Shown: positions 52,966 through 62,271, counted from the stretch's first letter. The stretch: DNA of 64,000 bases from Peribacillus folii (GCF_030271255.1 NZ_JASJOM010000002.1:186001-250000); one strand, 5' to 3'. The notes: generated by a model not told the origin, from the letters alone. A program made the numbers and translations.

Positions 52966-54153
52966 TTAAACATTCATTTTTGAAAAAAAGGCTGCAAATG
53001 CTTTTGACGGGTCGGCAAACCATTGCGCAATTTCATTCGCTTGTGCCTGATCTTCTGCACCCTTCAGCAGCATCTGCACAATATGATCAGGCAATGGCTC
53101 GGTCATGGCATTCGTCCATTCGGTCACTTCTTTTACATATAGTTTCGTACGATTCCAATAAGACTCTCCCATTTCTCCGTCCCAGTTGGAATGCTTCCAT
53201 TCAATGAGCGTTTCATACAATTGCTCCGCACAGTAAGAAGAGAGATTACAGCCTTGACCGGTTATCGGGTCATTTATAAACACACTGTCCCCGCAGCCAA
53301 TGACGAGCTTGCCCTGATCGATAAGATATGGCTTTCTAATGACAGGCGTTATCGCTGTTTGCAGCCAGCCATTTTCATCACATAATTTAAATTTTTCCCG
53401 TTCAAGGCGGTTATAAACGTCAGGAAAGAACCGTTCGAGAGCACCTCGCATTTCCTGAGAGAATTCCGCGGCATTTTTGATTCCTTTACATACGTCCAGC
53501 TCATGGTTTGGAATTGCCATGATGAATAAAATCGTAACAGGACCCTGTTCCGTCATTGCAGGGATTTCAAACATTTCGCCCAAACCAGGGAGAACCGTTA
53601 CACCGATTCCCAGAGGGTCATTGGCTTTTATGCCTTTGAAATAGCCAACGATGCACTTTCGCTGCGGAATTGAATAAGGAGACAGCTCCGCTTCAATCGG
53701 AAACGGAAAAAGGGGTCCCTTTTTCCCGGTACAATCAATGATCAAATCAAATTCTTCCATTAACACGTTTACCTTTTCTTTATCCACCTTTTTCGTAAGG
53801 AAGGGTACGCCTTTTTCGGCAAGATCCTTCATTGCTTGAGCGTAATACACACGTTGATCGATGGATAATCCCGGTTCCTGCAGCATTCCTACGAATAGTT
53901 TTTCAATTCCAATCGTAATATGAATGCTTTCAAGCTGGGCTTGGTCTCCCCAGTTTGGCATGTTATACCGTTTTTCGCGTGTCCTTGTCGAACCGAAATG
54001 GACCTGTGTGGACATGATGCGTCCTTCTTTGATTTCCTCGGATGTACGGCGTTCCATGACGGTGATATCAAATTCATCCTTTAGTGCATAAGCCAGGTGC
54101 AGCCCGGCAATGCCACTGCCAATGATGCAAATTCTTTTGTTCAAAGCATTCAC
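52966..54153 (-). CDS. StyA-like FAD-dependent monooxygenase (styrene/indole monooxygenase family)
   Basis: The 395-residue protein has the dinucleotide fold at the N-terminus (RICIIGSGIAGLHLAYAL), VERR-type acidic end, IIDCTGKKGP in the middle, and GKLVIGCGDSVFINDPITGQGCNLSSY, the FAD-binding GD motif. The order and the STyA-type substrate domain fit two-component group E monooxygenases, which need a separate flavin reductase; none is adjacent. The start may be GTG at 54153 (AAAAGGAA upstream) or TTG nine bases later. Its leader shows an odd TPP-riboswitch-like block (54199-54240). Confidence 0.75.
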   Translation of the reverse strand: MNALNKRICIIGSGIAGLHLAYALKDEFDITVMERRTSEEIKEGRIMSTQVHFGSTRTREKRYNMPNWGDQAQLESIHITIGIEKLFVGMLQEPGLSIDQRVYYAQAMKDLAEKGVPFLTKKVDKEKVNVLMEEFDLIIDCTGKKGPLFPFPIEAELSPYSIPQRKCIVGYFKGIKANDPLGIGVTVLPGLGEMFEIPAMTEQGPVTILFIMAIPNHELDVCKGIKNAAEFSQEMRGALERFFPDVYNRLEREKFKLCDENGWLQTAITPVIRKPYLIDQGKLVIGCGDSVFINDPITGQGCNLSSYCAEQLYETLIEWKHSNWDGEMGESYWNRTKLYVKEVTEWTNAMTEPLPDHIVQMLLKGAEDQAQANEIAQWFADPSKAFAAFFSKMNV

Positions 54154-54198
54154 TTCCTTTTTCGGAGGTAGTTTCTCATCACCTTATCTTCTTATGAA

Positions 54199-54240
54199 AG
54201 CTGGCATCGTCCACATTCCGAACAGGTTCAAGGAGTTTCC
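54199..54240 (-). promoter_or_regulatory. leader segment resembling the 3' half of a TPP riboswitch
   Basis: On the minus strand the block reads CTCCTTGAACCTGTTCGG, an eight-base spacer, then ACGATGCCAGC. TPP riboswitches carry 'CCCTTTGAACCTGATCTGG ATAATGCCAGC'. The typical 5' part (GGGGTGC and CTGAGA) is not clearly found. It lies about 45 bases before the flavin monooxygenase start. Treat as a weak candidate. Confidence 0.3.
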
Positions 54241-54500
54241 TTGGCTAACATTTCCAGCTTACTTCTTATTTTATGGAAGCCTGTTTTTGATGTAAATGGT
54301 TCTTTAGTGACAATGAACGATACTCAGCGAGCTGAATATTTTATTAAACCAGTCGTTGGTCATTTCTTTGGAAGGGTCTCTTTTCCAAGGTATGCAATAG
54401 AGTTCATGACAGGCGTTTTGTGCTATAATTAGCAGGAATTGAAAAACACAGAAAAAAAATATTATTCTGTAAACTAGACCTTTTGAGGAGTCGATGAAAA

Positions 54501-55145
54501 TTGACGATTGATATCAGCAAAGAACAAACCATCTTTAACCATAGTGGAAATAAAATCAAAACAGAAGATAGAGAGATTAATATCATTGCCAGGATCGAAG
54601 AACCGCTAATTTTAATCTTAGGGAATGTTTTGAGTGACGCGGAATGTGAAGAACTGATTCATATGTCAAAAAACAGATTGCATCGATCCAAAATTGGCGA
54701 TACACGCGAGATTAATGAAATGAGGACAAGCAGCAGCATGTTCTTTCAAGAAAATGAAAATGATATCATAACGAGAATCGAAAAAAGGATATCTGCCATC
54801 ATGAATATTCCCCGCGAGCATGGTGATGGCATTCAAATCCTTAAATATGCTCCTGGTCAAGAATATAAAGCCCACTATGATTTTTTCACAAGTAAAGATA
54901 CGAAGAATAACCGCATCAGCACGCTTGTCATGTATTTGAATGATGTCGAGCATGGCGGCGAAACATTTTTCCCTAAACTAAACTTGTCCATATCGCCGCA
55001 TAAGGGAATGGCAGTGTATTTCGAGTATTTCTATAAAGACCATGAACTGAACGAACGCACCTTACACGGCGGTGCTCCGGTTATCGCCGATGAAAAATGG
55101 GTTGCGACACAATGGATGAGAAGACAAAAAAAAGCTGCGTTTTGA
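54501..55145 (+). CDS. prolyl 4-hydroxylase-like 2-oxoglutarate/Fe(II) oxygenase
   Basis: The 214-residue protein shows the double-stranded beta-helix of P4Hs: iron ligands His125-x-Asp127 in KAHYDFFTS and His189 in ERTLHGGAPV, and Lys199 (EKWVATQW) for the 2-oxoglutarate carboxylate. VLSDAECEELIHMSK and MRTSSSMFF at the N-terminus also fit. It probably hydroxylates proline in some peptide or protein, as Bacillus anthracis P4H does on collagen-like repeats; the target here is unknown. The start is TTG at 54501, with GAGGAG ten bases before it. No signal peptide. Confidence 0.9.
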   Translation: MTIDISKEQTIFNHSGNKIKTEDREINIIARIEEPLILILGNVLSDAECEELIHMSKNRLHRSKIGDTREINEMRTSSSMFFQENENDIITRIEKRISAIMNIPREHGDGIQILKYAPGQEYKAHYDFFTSKDTKNNRISTLVMYLNDVEHGGETFFPKLNLSISPHKGMAVYFEYFYKDHELNERTLHGGAPVIADEKWVATQWMRRQKKAAF

Positions 55146-55214
55146 TGGTTTGCCATGTTTAAGGCGATACAATATGATGCTCTACATCAGCTGTTAGTGA
55201 GCGAGCTTGAAACG

Positions 55215-55238
55215 AAAAGGACCCTGCCCGGGTCCTTT
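55215..55238 (+). terminator. terminator after the prolyl hydroxylase gene
   Basis: AAAAGGACCC and GGGTCCTTTT form a perfect stem with T5 after it. The remaining sequence up to 55461 is AT-rich leader of the SASP gene with no clear sigma-G promoter recognised. Confidence 0.9.
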
Positions 55239-55461
55239 TTCACAGTTTATATGCCTATCAAATCCAAGCATGCCGAGTATTTCCGTGGAAGCATTGATTT
55301 CATTTCACGCAGCGATATTTCACCTCATCTTTAATAGCATGAAATCAACAAGATCTTGCAACATCTCTCTGCAAACATTTATTTTCATTTTCATGTATAT
55401 AACTGTTTGAAAATTCGAAACCTATGACTAGCAACACATTAAATTATTAGGAGCTGAAGAC

Positions 55462-55665
55462 ATGGCTAGAAGTAACAACAGCAATCAATTGGTAGTTAGT
55501 GGTGCAGAACAAGCTCTTGAACAAATGAAATATGAAATCGCAAGTGAATTTGGCGTTAATCTCGGTCCTGATACAACAGCCCGTGCAAATGGTTCTGTTG
55601 GCGGAGAAATCACTAAACGCTTAGTACAAATGGCAGAACAGCAATTAGGCGGAAGAACTCGTTAA
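55462..55665 (+). CDS. alpha/beta-type small acid-soluble spore protein (SASP)
   Basis: The 67-residue protein has the family core [23 protein letters not shown] (containing the GPR cleavage site EIASEFG) and [22 protein letters not shown], which binds DNA. It coats spore DNA and changes it to an A-like form, protecting it from UV and chemical damage. AGGAGCTGAAGAC precedes the ATG and a hairpin terminator follows. It is expected to be expressed late in the forespore. This is the clearest sporulation marker of the window. Confidence 0.97.
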   Translation: MARSNNSNQLVVSGAEQALEQMKYEIASEFGVNLGPDTTARANGSVGGEITKRLVQMAEQQLGGRTR

Positions 55666-55683
55666 TCGAAATTATATGTATTG

Positions 55684-55711
55684 ATAGGGATAGTGATTAT
55701 GCTATCCCTAT
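55684..55711 (+). terminator. terminator after the SASP gene
   Basis: ATAGGGATAG and CTATCCCTAT form a 10-bp perfect stem with a short loop. Confidence 0.85.
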
Positions 55712-55746
55712 TTATATGTTTGACTACTCTTTAAAAAAAATCAAAC

Positions 55747-55777
55747 GGCCCTTCCCATTGAATACTAGGGAAAGGCC
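55747..55777 (-). terminator. terminator of the aldehyde dehydrogenase gene
   Basis: GGCCCTTCCC and GGGAAAGGCC pair (one G-T) around an 11-base loop, and the minus strand continues into T9. Confidence 0.8.
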
Positions 55778-55834
55778 TCCATTTATTATATTATTTTGGA
55801 TGCTAGTTTATCGAGGTCGCGTTCCCGAAAGCCA

Positions 55835-57262
55835 TCATGAGGGCATGCCTAGAATCGCTTTTGGCTCAAGGAATTCTTCAATACCATAATCGCCCCATTC
55901 ACGTCCGATACCTGATTGCTTGAATCCACCGAACGGTGCCGAGTAGTCGATCTTGGCATTGTTGATTGTAATTTGACCAGCGCGAATATTCGATGCCACT
56001 TTTCGCAATTCATCTGCATCCTCACCGAATACATAGCCTGCTAAGCCGTAGATCGTATCATTGGCGATCTCAATTGCTTCGTCAATGGTTTCATACGTAA
56101 GAATAGACATGACCGGGCCGAAGATTTCTTCCTTTGCGATCGTCATATCGCTTGTCACGCCTGTGAATACTGTAATCTTCGTGAAATACCCTTTATCTAG
56201 GCCTTCTGGTTTACCCTTTCCTCCAGCAACAAGCACCGCGCCTTCCTCGATTCCTGTTTCAATGTAGGATTGGACCGTTTCCCACTGTCCTTCAGATACT
56301 TGCGGTCCCATGAAGGTGGACTTATCTTGCGGATCTCCGACAGGAAATTCCGGGAGCACCGCTTTTATCGCTGCAATGAACTCATCATGCATGGATTTCG
56401 GAACGATCGTCCTCGTTGCAGCTGTACAAACCTGTCCAGTATTCATGGCCACATTCAAGACAGCCGTTCGTGCCGCTTCTTTTACATTCGCGTCCTTTAA
56501 AATCACTAATGGCGATTTGCCGCCAAGTTCGAGCGATACTTTCTTAATATCCTGAGCTGCATTTTCCATGATTTTCGACCCTACGCTTCCAGAACCGGTA
56601 AATGAGACAAAATCAATACCAGGATGGGAGCTTATCGCATCACCGATTGTCGATCCAGAGCCATTGACTAAATTGAATGCACCTTTAGGCATCCCCGCCT
56701 TTTCGAAGATTTCTGCGAGAATGATTGCTGTAAGCGGAGTCATGGCAGCAGGCTTCAGTACGACTGTGCTTCCTGCGGCAAACGCACTCGCCAATTTCGT
56801 GCAGACTTGATTGGCAGGAAAATTCCAAGGAGTAATTAAGCCGGCAACGCCAATTGCCTCTTTTTGGATGATTGTGCCCCCACGCTCCTCCGTAAATTCA
56901 AATGTTTTCAGATTTTCTGCCGCTTTTTTAAAATGCTGCAAGCCCATCTCATACTGAACTTGTTCACTCCTTTTAACAGGAGAACCTAATTCTGCTGTCA
57001 TGACCTTGACAAGGTCTTCTTTCCGATTTTCATATTCTTTTACGATATTCTCCAGAAGCTTGATCCTTTCCTCTCTCTGCATTCTTGAGAATGCAGGGAA
57101 TGCTGTGCGTGCCGCATCGACAGCGCGGTCGACATCTTCCTTCGTTCCTGAAATGATTTGACCTATGACTTCTTCCGTAGCTGGATTGATAACATCAATC
57201 GTCTCCGATCCCGTGGAATCAACCCACTCACCATTAATGTACTGTTGTGTGTAATTACGCAT
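55835..57262 (-). CDS. NAD(P)+-dependent aldehyde dehydrogenase
   Basis: The 475-residue enzyme oxidises an aldehyde to the acid. VTPWNFP-type NAD site (LITPWNFPANQVCTKLASAFAAG), FTGSGSVGSKIME, the general-base Glu in LELGGKSPLVIL, and the catalytic Cys in MNTGQVCTAATR are intact; FGPVMSILTYETIDEAIEIAND lies in the C-terminal half. The ATG at 57262 is preferred because AAAGGAGCTGGAAAG precedes it. It is a single-gene unit. The aldehyde substrate cannot be deduced. Confidence 0.93.
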   Translation of the reverse strand: MRNYTQQYINGEWVDSTGSETIDVINPATEEVIGQIISGTKEDVDRAVDAARTAFPAFSRMQREERIKLLENIVKEYENRKEDLVKVMTAELGSPVKRSEQVQYEMGLQHFKKAAENLKTFEFTEERGGTIIQKEAIGVAGLITPWNFPANQVCTKLASAFAAGSTVVLKPAAMTPLTAIILAEIFEKAGMPKGAFNLVNGSGSTIGDAISSHPGIDFVSFTGSGSVGSKIMENAAQDIKKVSLELGGKSPLVILKDANVKEAARTAVLNVAMNTGQVCTAATRTIVPKSMHDEFIAAIKAVLPEFPVGDPQDKSTFMGPQVSEGQWETVQSYIETGIEEGAVLVAGGKGKPEGLDKGYFTKITVFTGVTSDMTIAKEEIFGPVMSILTYETIDEAIEIANDTIYGLAGYVFGEDADELRKVASNIRAGQITINNAKIDYSAPFGGFKQSGIGREWGDYGIEEFLEPKAILGMPS

Positions 57263-57835
57263 CTTTCCAGCTCCTTTGTTATGTTGAATTCGATTCATAT
57301 AAATCATTTTCCCTAAATTTTTTTCAATAAACCCTTAAACGAATCTGTACCTACTTGAACCCCTTTTCCAACCTCCCGTTTGATTCGACGGCTTTCACGT
57401 AAAAAACCCCGTTCGTTTTCATGAACAGGGCTAACCAAATGGATGACAAAGGCAAATGAATGATGAGCCCTTCAGGTCGTGTATAATGTCCTTATTTTAA
57501 TATTATTCAGCTTTGGCACAAATTTCTGCTTCGTTTACTTGCAGCATAAAGTCCTACGCCACGATTCCCTTTACAAGGTGCACCTGGCGAAATCCCAAAA
57601 ACCGCTTATTGAAAAGGTGCCACCAGTGGCTTGCCCATCTTGTTTTAACTCCTTCCCTGAAAAATGGAAATAATGAATAACTGGAGGACCATAAATGAAA
57701 TGAAAAAAGTATACAGCCTGAGTGTTTTTCAAATTAAACCACCTACGGGTAACTCCCCCAGCTTGCATGGTCTTAGATAAAATGCTGAATCATCGTCACC
57801 GATTGTGCGGCATGGGAATTTCCGGCCGATCATGC
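57263..57835. other. intergenic stretch between the sugar ABC operon and aldehyde dehydrogenase
   Basis: It contains an imperfect hairpin at 57407-57430 (CCCCGTTC/GAACAGGG with A6 before it) that may end the sugar transporter operon. A plus-strand frame at 57479-57673 (GTG start, ends VACPSCFNSFPEKWK) has a Cys-x-x-Cys but no good ribosome binding site, so it is not called a gene. Confidence 0.35.
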
Positions 57836-58684
57836 TTATTTAATGCCAGTTCCTGAGCCTCCCAGGCCCTCCAAAATGTAACGCTGTGCCACGATATAGA
57901 TAAGGATCAATGGAATCGTTGATAATGTCAATACAGCCATGACCTGATTGATGTATACCGGGTCGGTACTATTGATTGCCGTAATCGCCACCTGGATTGG
58001 AAACTTCGACTTGTCTGTCAAGACCATCAGGGGCCAAATATAATCATTCCAGCTTCCGATAAACGCCAATGTTCCAACAGTGGCGACAGCTGGCTTTGAC
58101 ATTGGCAGCATAATTCGCCAAAAGACCTGCCAATTGTTCGCGCCATCCAGTTTAGCCGATTCAATAACGGATTCAGGAATCGCCATGAAGAAGTTCCTGA
58201 ATAAATAAATATTGAACGCTCCTGCCAATGCCGGCAAGATAACGGCAAGTCGTGTATCCACCAATCCCAGTTTGTGAATAATGGTAAATTGAGAGATCAA
58301 GATCGTTTCGAATGGTACGATCAAAAGCGCCAGCAAAATCCCGAACAACAGTTTTTTGCCGCTGAATTTAAGTTTTGCAAAAGCATATCCCGCCATCCCA
58401 TTGATCATGATCGAACCGATCGCTACACATCCTCCATAAAATAAACTATTTCCGATATAGCCGATTAAATGAAAGCGTGACAGGACCTGACTGTATGATA
58501 CAAACCATTCCGAAATATGAAAGGAGGGCAGGAAAGCCTTGAATGTATTCATATTATTGTAAACTTCCGCCTCAGGCTTCATCGAGGAAGCCACCATCCA
58601 AAACAGCGGGAAAATGAAAAGTACCGCTAACAAAATCAAGCAAATGTACTCAAGAATGGTTAATGGCCCGAATTTCCACCGCAT
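57836..58684 (-). CDS. sugar ABC transporter permease (MalG/AraQ type)
   Basis: The 282-residue protein has six membrane spans and the ABC permease EAA-loop signature VIESAKLDGANNWQVFWRIMLPMSKPAVATV (contacts the ATPase). It is the inner-membrane partner of the upstream permease in a carbohydrate uptake system of the CUT1 type. The ATG shares one base with the stop of the upstream gene; AAGGAGGACG supports it. No ATPase gene is present in this cluster, so a shared ATPase such as MsmX must energise it. Confidence 0.92.
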   Translation of the reverse strand: MRWKFGPLTILEYICLILLAVLFIFPLFWMVASSMKPEAEVYNNMNTFKAFLPSFHISEWFVSYSQVLSRFHLIGYIGNSLFYGGCVAIGSIMINGMAGYAFAKLKFSGKKLLFGILLALLIVPFETILISQFTIIHKLGLVDTRLAVILPALAGAFNIYLFRNFFMAIPESVIESAKLDGANNWQVFWRIMLPMSKPAVATVGTLAFIGSWNDYIWPLMVLTDKSKFPIQVAITAINSTDPVYINQVMAVLTLSTIPLILIYIVAQRYILEGLGGSGTGIK

Positions 58685-59628
58685 CAATCATCGTCCTCCT
58701 TAACCAATTTCCGTTGCGCTAGCGTAACTATTCCAATGATGGTACCGAATAAAAGAGCCATCGAACTGGCATAACCAACCATCCGATCCGAAAACCCGGT
58801 TTGATAAATGTAGTAGACAACCGTCATCGTGGAATTCATCGGTCCCCCTTGAGTCATGACCATTGGTTGGACCAAGAGCTTAAAAGCACCGATCAACGTG
58901 GTGATAAAGATAAACACCGAAGTCGGCTTCAATAAAGGCAAAGTAATGTAGATGAACCTGTGCCATTTGTTCATGCCATCCATCTGTGCCGCTTCGTATA
59001 CATCCCTTGGGATGTTCTGTAACCCAGCCAGAAAAATGAGCATCTGAAATCCTGCCCCCTGCCAAGCTGATACAACCACAATCGTAAATATTGCCTGCTT
59101 CGGACTCGTCAAAAACGGTTGGGCCGAGATTCCGATGTATCTTAGAGCATTGTTGATGATCCCTTCATTCGGATTCAGCAAATATAGCCAAAGAACGGAA
59201 ATGACAACCAATGACATGACGACAGGACTGAAGTAGGCTACTTTAAAAAACGTATTGGCCCTACGTTGTTTATTTAATAGAAGGGCCATCCCGAGTGCCG
59301 CCCCTACCTGCAAGGGAATCACAAAAACTACGAATTTGAGTGTATTCAGCAAGCTTTTCAGGAATATAGGATCTTTGAATAAATGAATAAAGTTATCCAG
59401 ACCAACGAATTTACGCATATCAGGTGTCAGTAAATAATAATCCGTAAACGCGTAATATATTGCCATGATCGCCGGTATTACTAGAAACATTGACAATATC
59501 ATTAACGCTGGACCCAAAAACATATAAGCAATCATATTGTCCTTCCAATGGACACTGCCCCTCAGCCTTCTCTCCGGTTTTAAAAACGTATAGGCCAATC
59601 CTTCTGCTTTCCATCCCATTTTCCCCAT
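58684..59628 (-). CDS. sugar ABC transporter permease (MalF/UgpA type)
   Basis: The 314-residue protein has six membrane spans after a charged N-terminal segment, and the EAA loop VYEAAQMDGMNKWHRFIYITLPLLKPTSVF. Together with the MalG-type partner it forms the translocation pore. GAGGGAGGCAAT precedes the ATG. It follows the binding-protein gene by 11 bases in the same operon. Confidence 0.92.
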   Translation of the reverse strand: MGKMGWKAEGLAYTFLKPERRLRGSVHWKDNMIAYMFLGPALMILSMFLVIPAIMAIYYAFTDYYLLTPDMRKFVGLDNFIHLFKDPIFLKSLLNTLKFVVFVIPLQVGAALGMALLLNKQRRANTFFKVAYFSPVVMSLVVISVLWLYLLNPNEGIINNALRYIGISAQPFLTSPKQAIFTIVVVSAWQGAGFQMLIFLAGLQNIPRDVYEAAQMDGMNKWHRFIYITLPLLKPTSVFIFITTLIGAFKLLVQPMVMTQGGPMNSTMTVVYYIYQTGFSDRMVGYASSMALLFGTIIGIVTLAQRKLVKEDDD

Positions 59629-59639
59629 ATTGCCTCCCT

Positions 59640-60938
59640 CTAATTGACCTTATCGACAGCTGATTGCATTTCTGCCGCTCGCGTATCCAGAACTTTCTGG
59701 ATGTCATGGTTTTGATCATAGAAGCTGATATCATCGATCGTTTGCTGGAAGGCACGCGTCACTTGCGGATATGCTGGTGTCACCGGGCGTGCATGTCCCG
59801 TTTCCTTCAATTGCTTCATGAAGACATTCATTTGCACCGAAAATTCTTTTGCCATCACTTTTTCTGAAGAGTAACGAACGGGTAATGCTGCAATCGAACG
59901 GCTTAACTCGATATTGGACTCCTTGTTCGTCATCCAGTCAACCAATTTTGCCGACCATTCTTTATTTTCAGACGATTGTGTCATGGCAAATTGCCAGCTT
60001 CCTGAAGGGGATACCAATTTCTTTGTAGTTGGAGAAACTGGATAAGGCATCACGCCATACTCCACTTTTGGGAAGTTGGTTTTCAAATCCGTTACGGTCC
60101 ACACACCACTGAATTTCATTGGATATTTCTCCGTTTCAAATGCTTGTTTGACCGGAGTGCGTGTCGTATACCCTTCCTTAAGCATCGTTTGGATGAAATC
60201 CATGGCCTCTACGGAAGGACCTTTATTGAAGACACCTTCTACTTTCTTTCCATCTTTTGAGATAAGGTCACCTCCTGCGGACCAAACAAAAGGCGTCAGC
60301 GCATATGTCAGCATTTCATCTTTCGCTTGTAATTGCATATCGATTGATGGTTTTTTGTATTTATTTGTAAGTGTCCTACAAAGCTCAAGGAATTGGGTCC
60401 ATGTCCAGGGAGATTCGACCGTTGGTAGCGTTTTCAAGTCAATGCCAGCTTCCTTCAGCATTTTTTTGTTGTAATAGATGCCGACGGAGGATTCACTAAC
60501 ACCTATTGCGTATAGTTTATCCTGATATGTCCCCTGCTGCCTGATGCTTGGAAGCAAATCAGCCTGATCCTTCACATATTCATCCAATGGTGAAATGACC
60601 CCCGATTTTGCATATGCGGCTGTATTTGGCCCGTCCAAAGTTATGACATCCGGCAAGGTGCTCGTCGTTAGCGCTGCATTCACTTTATCCTCATAGCCCC
60701 CGCCATTTCCGCTGCGCGGTATGAATTCGATTTTTGCTTCGACATCATCGGTTGCATATTCCTTGTTAAACGCTTCGACCCTTTTTTTGTATACCTTTCC
60801 TTCTTCGTTATCATCGGAAACGTGGACCCACATCGTGATTTTCTTTTTTCCATTGCCATCCACGTTTTCACTGCTGCTGCAACCCGCCGCAGTAAGCATC
60901 AATAAAAGAGACATCCCGATAAAAAGTAATTTTTTCAT
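59640..60938 (-). CDS. sugar ABC transporter substrate-binding lipoprotein
   Basis: The 432-residue protein has a lipoprotein signal (LLFIGMSLLLMLTAAGC, lipobox LTAAGC) and an extracytoplasmic solute-binding domain of the MalE/UgpB type: KKITMWVHVSDDNEEGKV, DVITLDGPNTAAYAKSGVISPLDEYV, ESPWTWTQFLELCRTLT and SGVWTVTDLK. It captures an oligo- or monosaccharide at the cell surface. It is the first gene of the operon, divergent from a LacI regulator; AAGGGGGAAGGAAAGGGC precedes the ATG. The specific sugar cannot be read from the sequence. Confidence 0.93.
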   Translation of the reverse strand: MKKLLFIGMSLLLMLTAAGCSSSENVDGNGKKKITMWVHVSDDNEEGKVYKKRVEAFNKEYATDDVEAKIEFIPRSGNGGGYEDKVNAALTTSTLPDVITLDGPNTAAYAKSGVISPLDEYVKDQADLLPSIRQQGTYQDKLYAIGVSESSVGIYYNKKMLKEAGIDLKTLPTVESPWTWTQFLELCRTLTNKYKKPSIDMQLQAKDEMLTYALTPFVWSAGGDLISKDGKKVEGVFNKGPSVEAMDFIQTMLKEGYTTRTPVKQAFETEKYPMKFSGVWTVTDLKTNFPKVEYGVMPYPVSPTTKKLVSPSGSWQFAMTQSSENKEWSAKLVDWMTNKESNIELSRSIAALPVRYSSEKVMAKEFSVQMNVFMKQLKETGHARPVTPAYPQVTRAFQQTIDDISFYDQNHDIQKVLDTRAAEMQSAVDKVN

Positions 60939-60978
60939 GCCCTTTCCTTCCCCCTTGTGTATGTTTTCAATCAATCGA

Positions 60979-60992
60979 TAAAAGCGCTTTCA
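60979..60992. promoter_or_regulatory. catabolite response element (cre) candidate for CcpA
   Basis: TAAAAGCGCTTTCA matches the ideal palindrome TGAAAGCGCTTTCA at 13 of 14 positions. It lies 41 bases before the start of the binding-protein gene. Confidence 0.75.
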
Positions 60993-61006
60993 AGTAGAAT
61001 TTTATG

Positions 61007-61035
61007 TCAACCGGTACCATATGTCAATCGGTTGA
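61007..61035. promoter_or_regulatory. two LacI-type operator half-pairs
   Basis: TCAACCGGTACC (61007-61018) and TCAATCGGTTGA (61024-61035) resemble the palindrome TCAACCGGTTGA, with central CG. They sit in the region between the divergent ABC operon and lacI-type gene and could bind that regulator. Confidence 0.55.
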
Positions 61036-61233
61036 TATACTTTTTTTGAAAAATGAAAATTTTATGATAAACTTCAAATAGAAAATGGTGTTGTAAACTA
61101 TATGGGATTGATGCAGAAAACTGCTTGCGGGTATATTTACACGTTTTTAAAACGAAATGAGCTAATACAGTTACTAATTAACATGATTGCCTGTACAATA
61201 TGTATGGTACTTTAGAAGATGGGAGGAATGAAA

Positions 61234-62217
61234 ATGAAGCCCAGCATTGATGATGTAGCAGAAGCTGCGGGTGTTTCAAGGACAACTGTCTCACGTGTCT
61301 TGAATAATCGTGGTTACATCAGCCAAAAAACGAAAGACAATGTCTACAAGGCCATGAAGGAAATCAATTATATTCCAAACGATTTGGCTCGTTCCCTTTA
61401 TAATAAACGAACGAATATTATCGGGCTGATCGTCCCCAAAACGAGTAACCCCTTTTACGGTGAACTCACCTTCCACATCGAAAGTGTATGCGCTTCATTC
61501 GGATATAAGGTATTACTCTGCAACAGCGTGAACCGGATGGACAAAGAAGAAAAATACCTTGAAATGCTTCTGCGAAATCAGGTCGATGGAGTGATCGTTG
61601 TAACCTATAACCGCGGAATCACCAATTATCATCGCGAAAATTTCCCTGTGGTGGCGATTGACCATTACCTTTCGGAGAAGATTCCTGTCGTAGGCTCTGA
61701 TAATTATGACGGAGGAAAACAAGCTACCGAATTATTATTGAAAAAAGGCTGCCAACATATTATTCATATTAACGGCCCTAGCGAACTGGAAACACCGGCA
61801 AATTTAAGAAGGAAAGCCTATGAAGATGTTATGGCGAAAAACGGCAGAACGCCAATAACTTATGAAGTTTCCAGTTCTTTTGACCAACTGGCCAATCGTG
61901 ATGTGATTGGTAAGCTTTTTGATGAACGGCCCGAGGTTGATGGTATTTTTGCAAGCGATGATTTAATCGCGGCTTCCGTCATGGCTGAAGCTAAAAAACG
62001 CCAAAAGGACATACCTTCTCGATTGAAAGTCGTCGGTTATGATGGGACGGAAACAGGTCAGATATTATTACCGGAATTGACAACGATCCATCAGCCGACA
62101 GATTTAATTGCAAAAACAGCCCTTGACATCTTATTAAAAGAAATTGAAGGCGAGTTCAACGATCTGCCGCTGGAAACGTGCCTCCCTGTCACTCTTATCG
62201 AAGGAGGAACCACGTAA
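61234..62217 (+). CDS. LacI/GalR-family regulator of the sugar ABC operon
   Basis: The 327-residue protein has the LacI helix-turn-helix and hinge (SIDDVAEAAGVSRTTVSRVLNNRGYISQKTKDNVYKAMKEI) and a sugar-binding-like core (NIIGLIVPKTSNPFYGELTFHIESV, VDGIFASDDLIAASVMAEAKK, LTTIHQPTDLIAKTALDILLKEI). The ATG at 61234 is preferred, with GGGAGGA seven bases before it. It lies divergent from and probably represses the sugar ABC operon, with operator-like sites at 61007-61035. Confidence 0.92.
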   Translation: MKPSIDDVAEAAGVSRTTVSRVLNNRGYISQKTKDNVYKAMKEINYIPNDLARSLYNKRTNIIGLIVPKTSNPFYGELTFHIESVCASFGYKVLLCNSVNRMDKEEKYLEMLLRNQVDGVIVVTYNRGITNYHRENFPVVAIDHYLSEKIPVVGSDNYDGGKQATELLLKKGCQHIIHINGPSELETPANLRRKAYEDVMAKNGRTPITYEVSSSFDQLANRDVIGKLFDERPEVDGIFASDDLIAASVMAEAKKRQKDIPSRLKVVGYDGTETGQILLPELTTIHQPTDLIAKTALDILLKEIEGEFNDLPLETCLPVTLIEGGTT

Positions 62218-62240
62218 ATCAATGCCTCTGCAAGAAAAAT

Positions 62241-62271
62241 AGCCTGATCCAAATTGGATGCAGGCTTTTTA
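62241..62271 (+). terminator. terminator after the LacI-type gene
   Basis: AGCCTG-ATCC and GGAT-GCAGGCT form a bulged stem followed by T5. Confidence 0.85.

Noticed and set aside
57479..57673. Plus-strand 64-codon frame with CPSC near the end
   Set aside because: It has a GTG start with no convincing ribosome binding site and no homologue that I recall. Not called as a gene.
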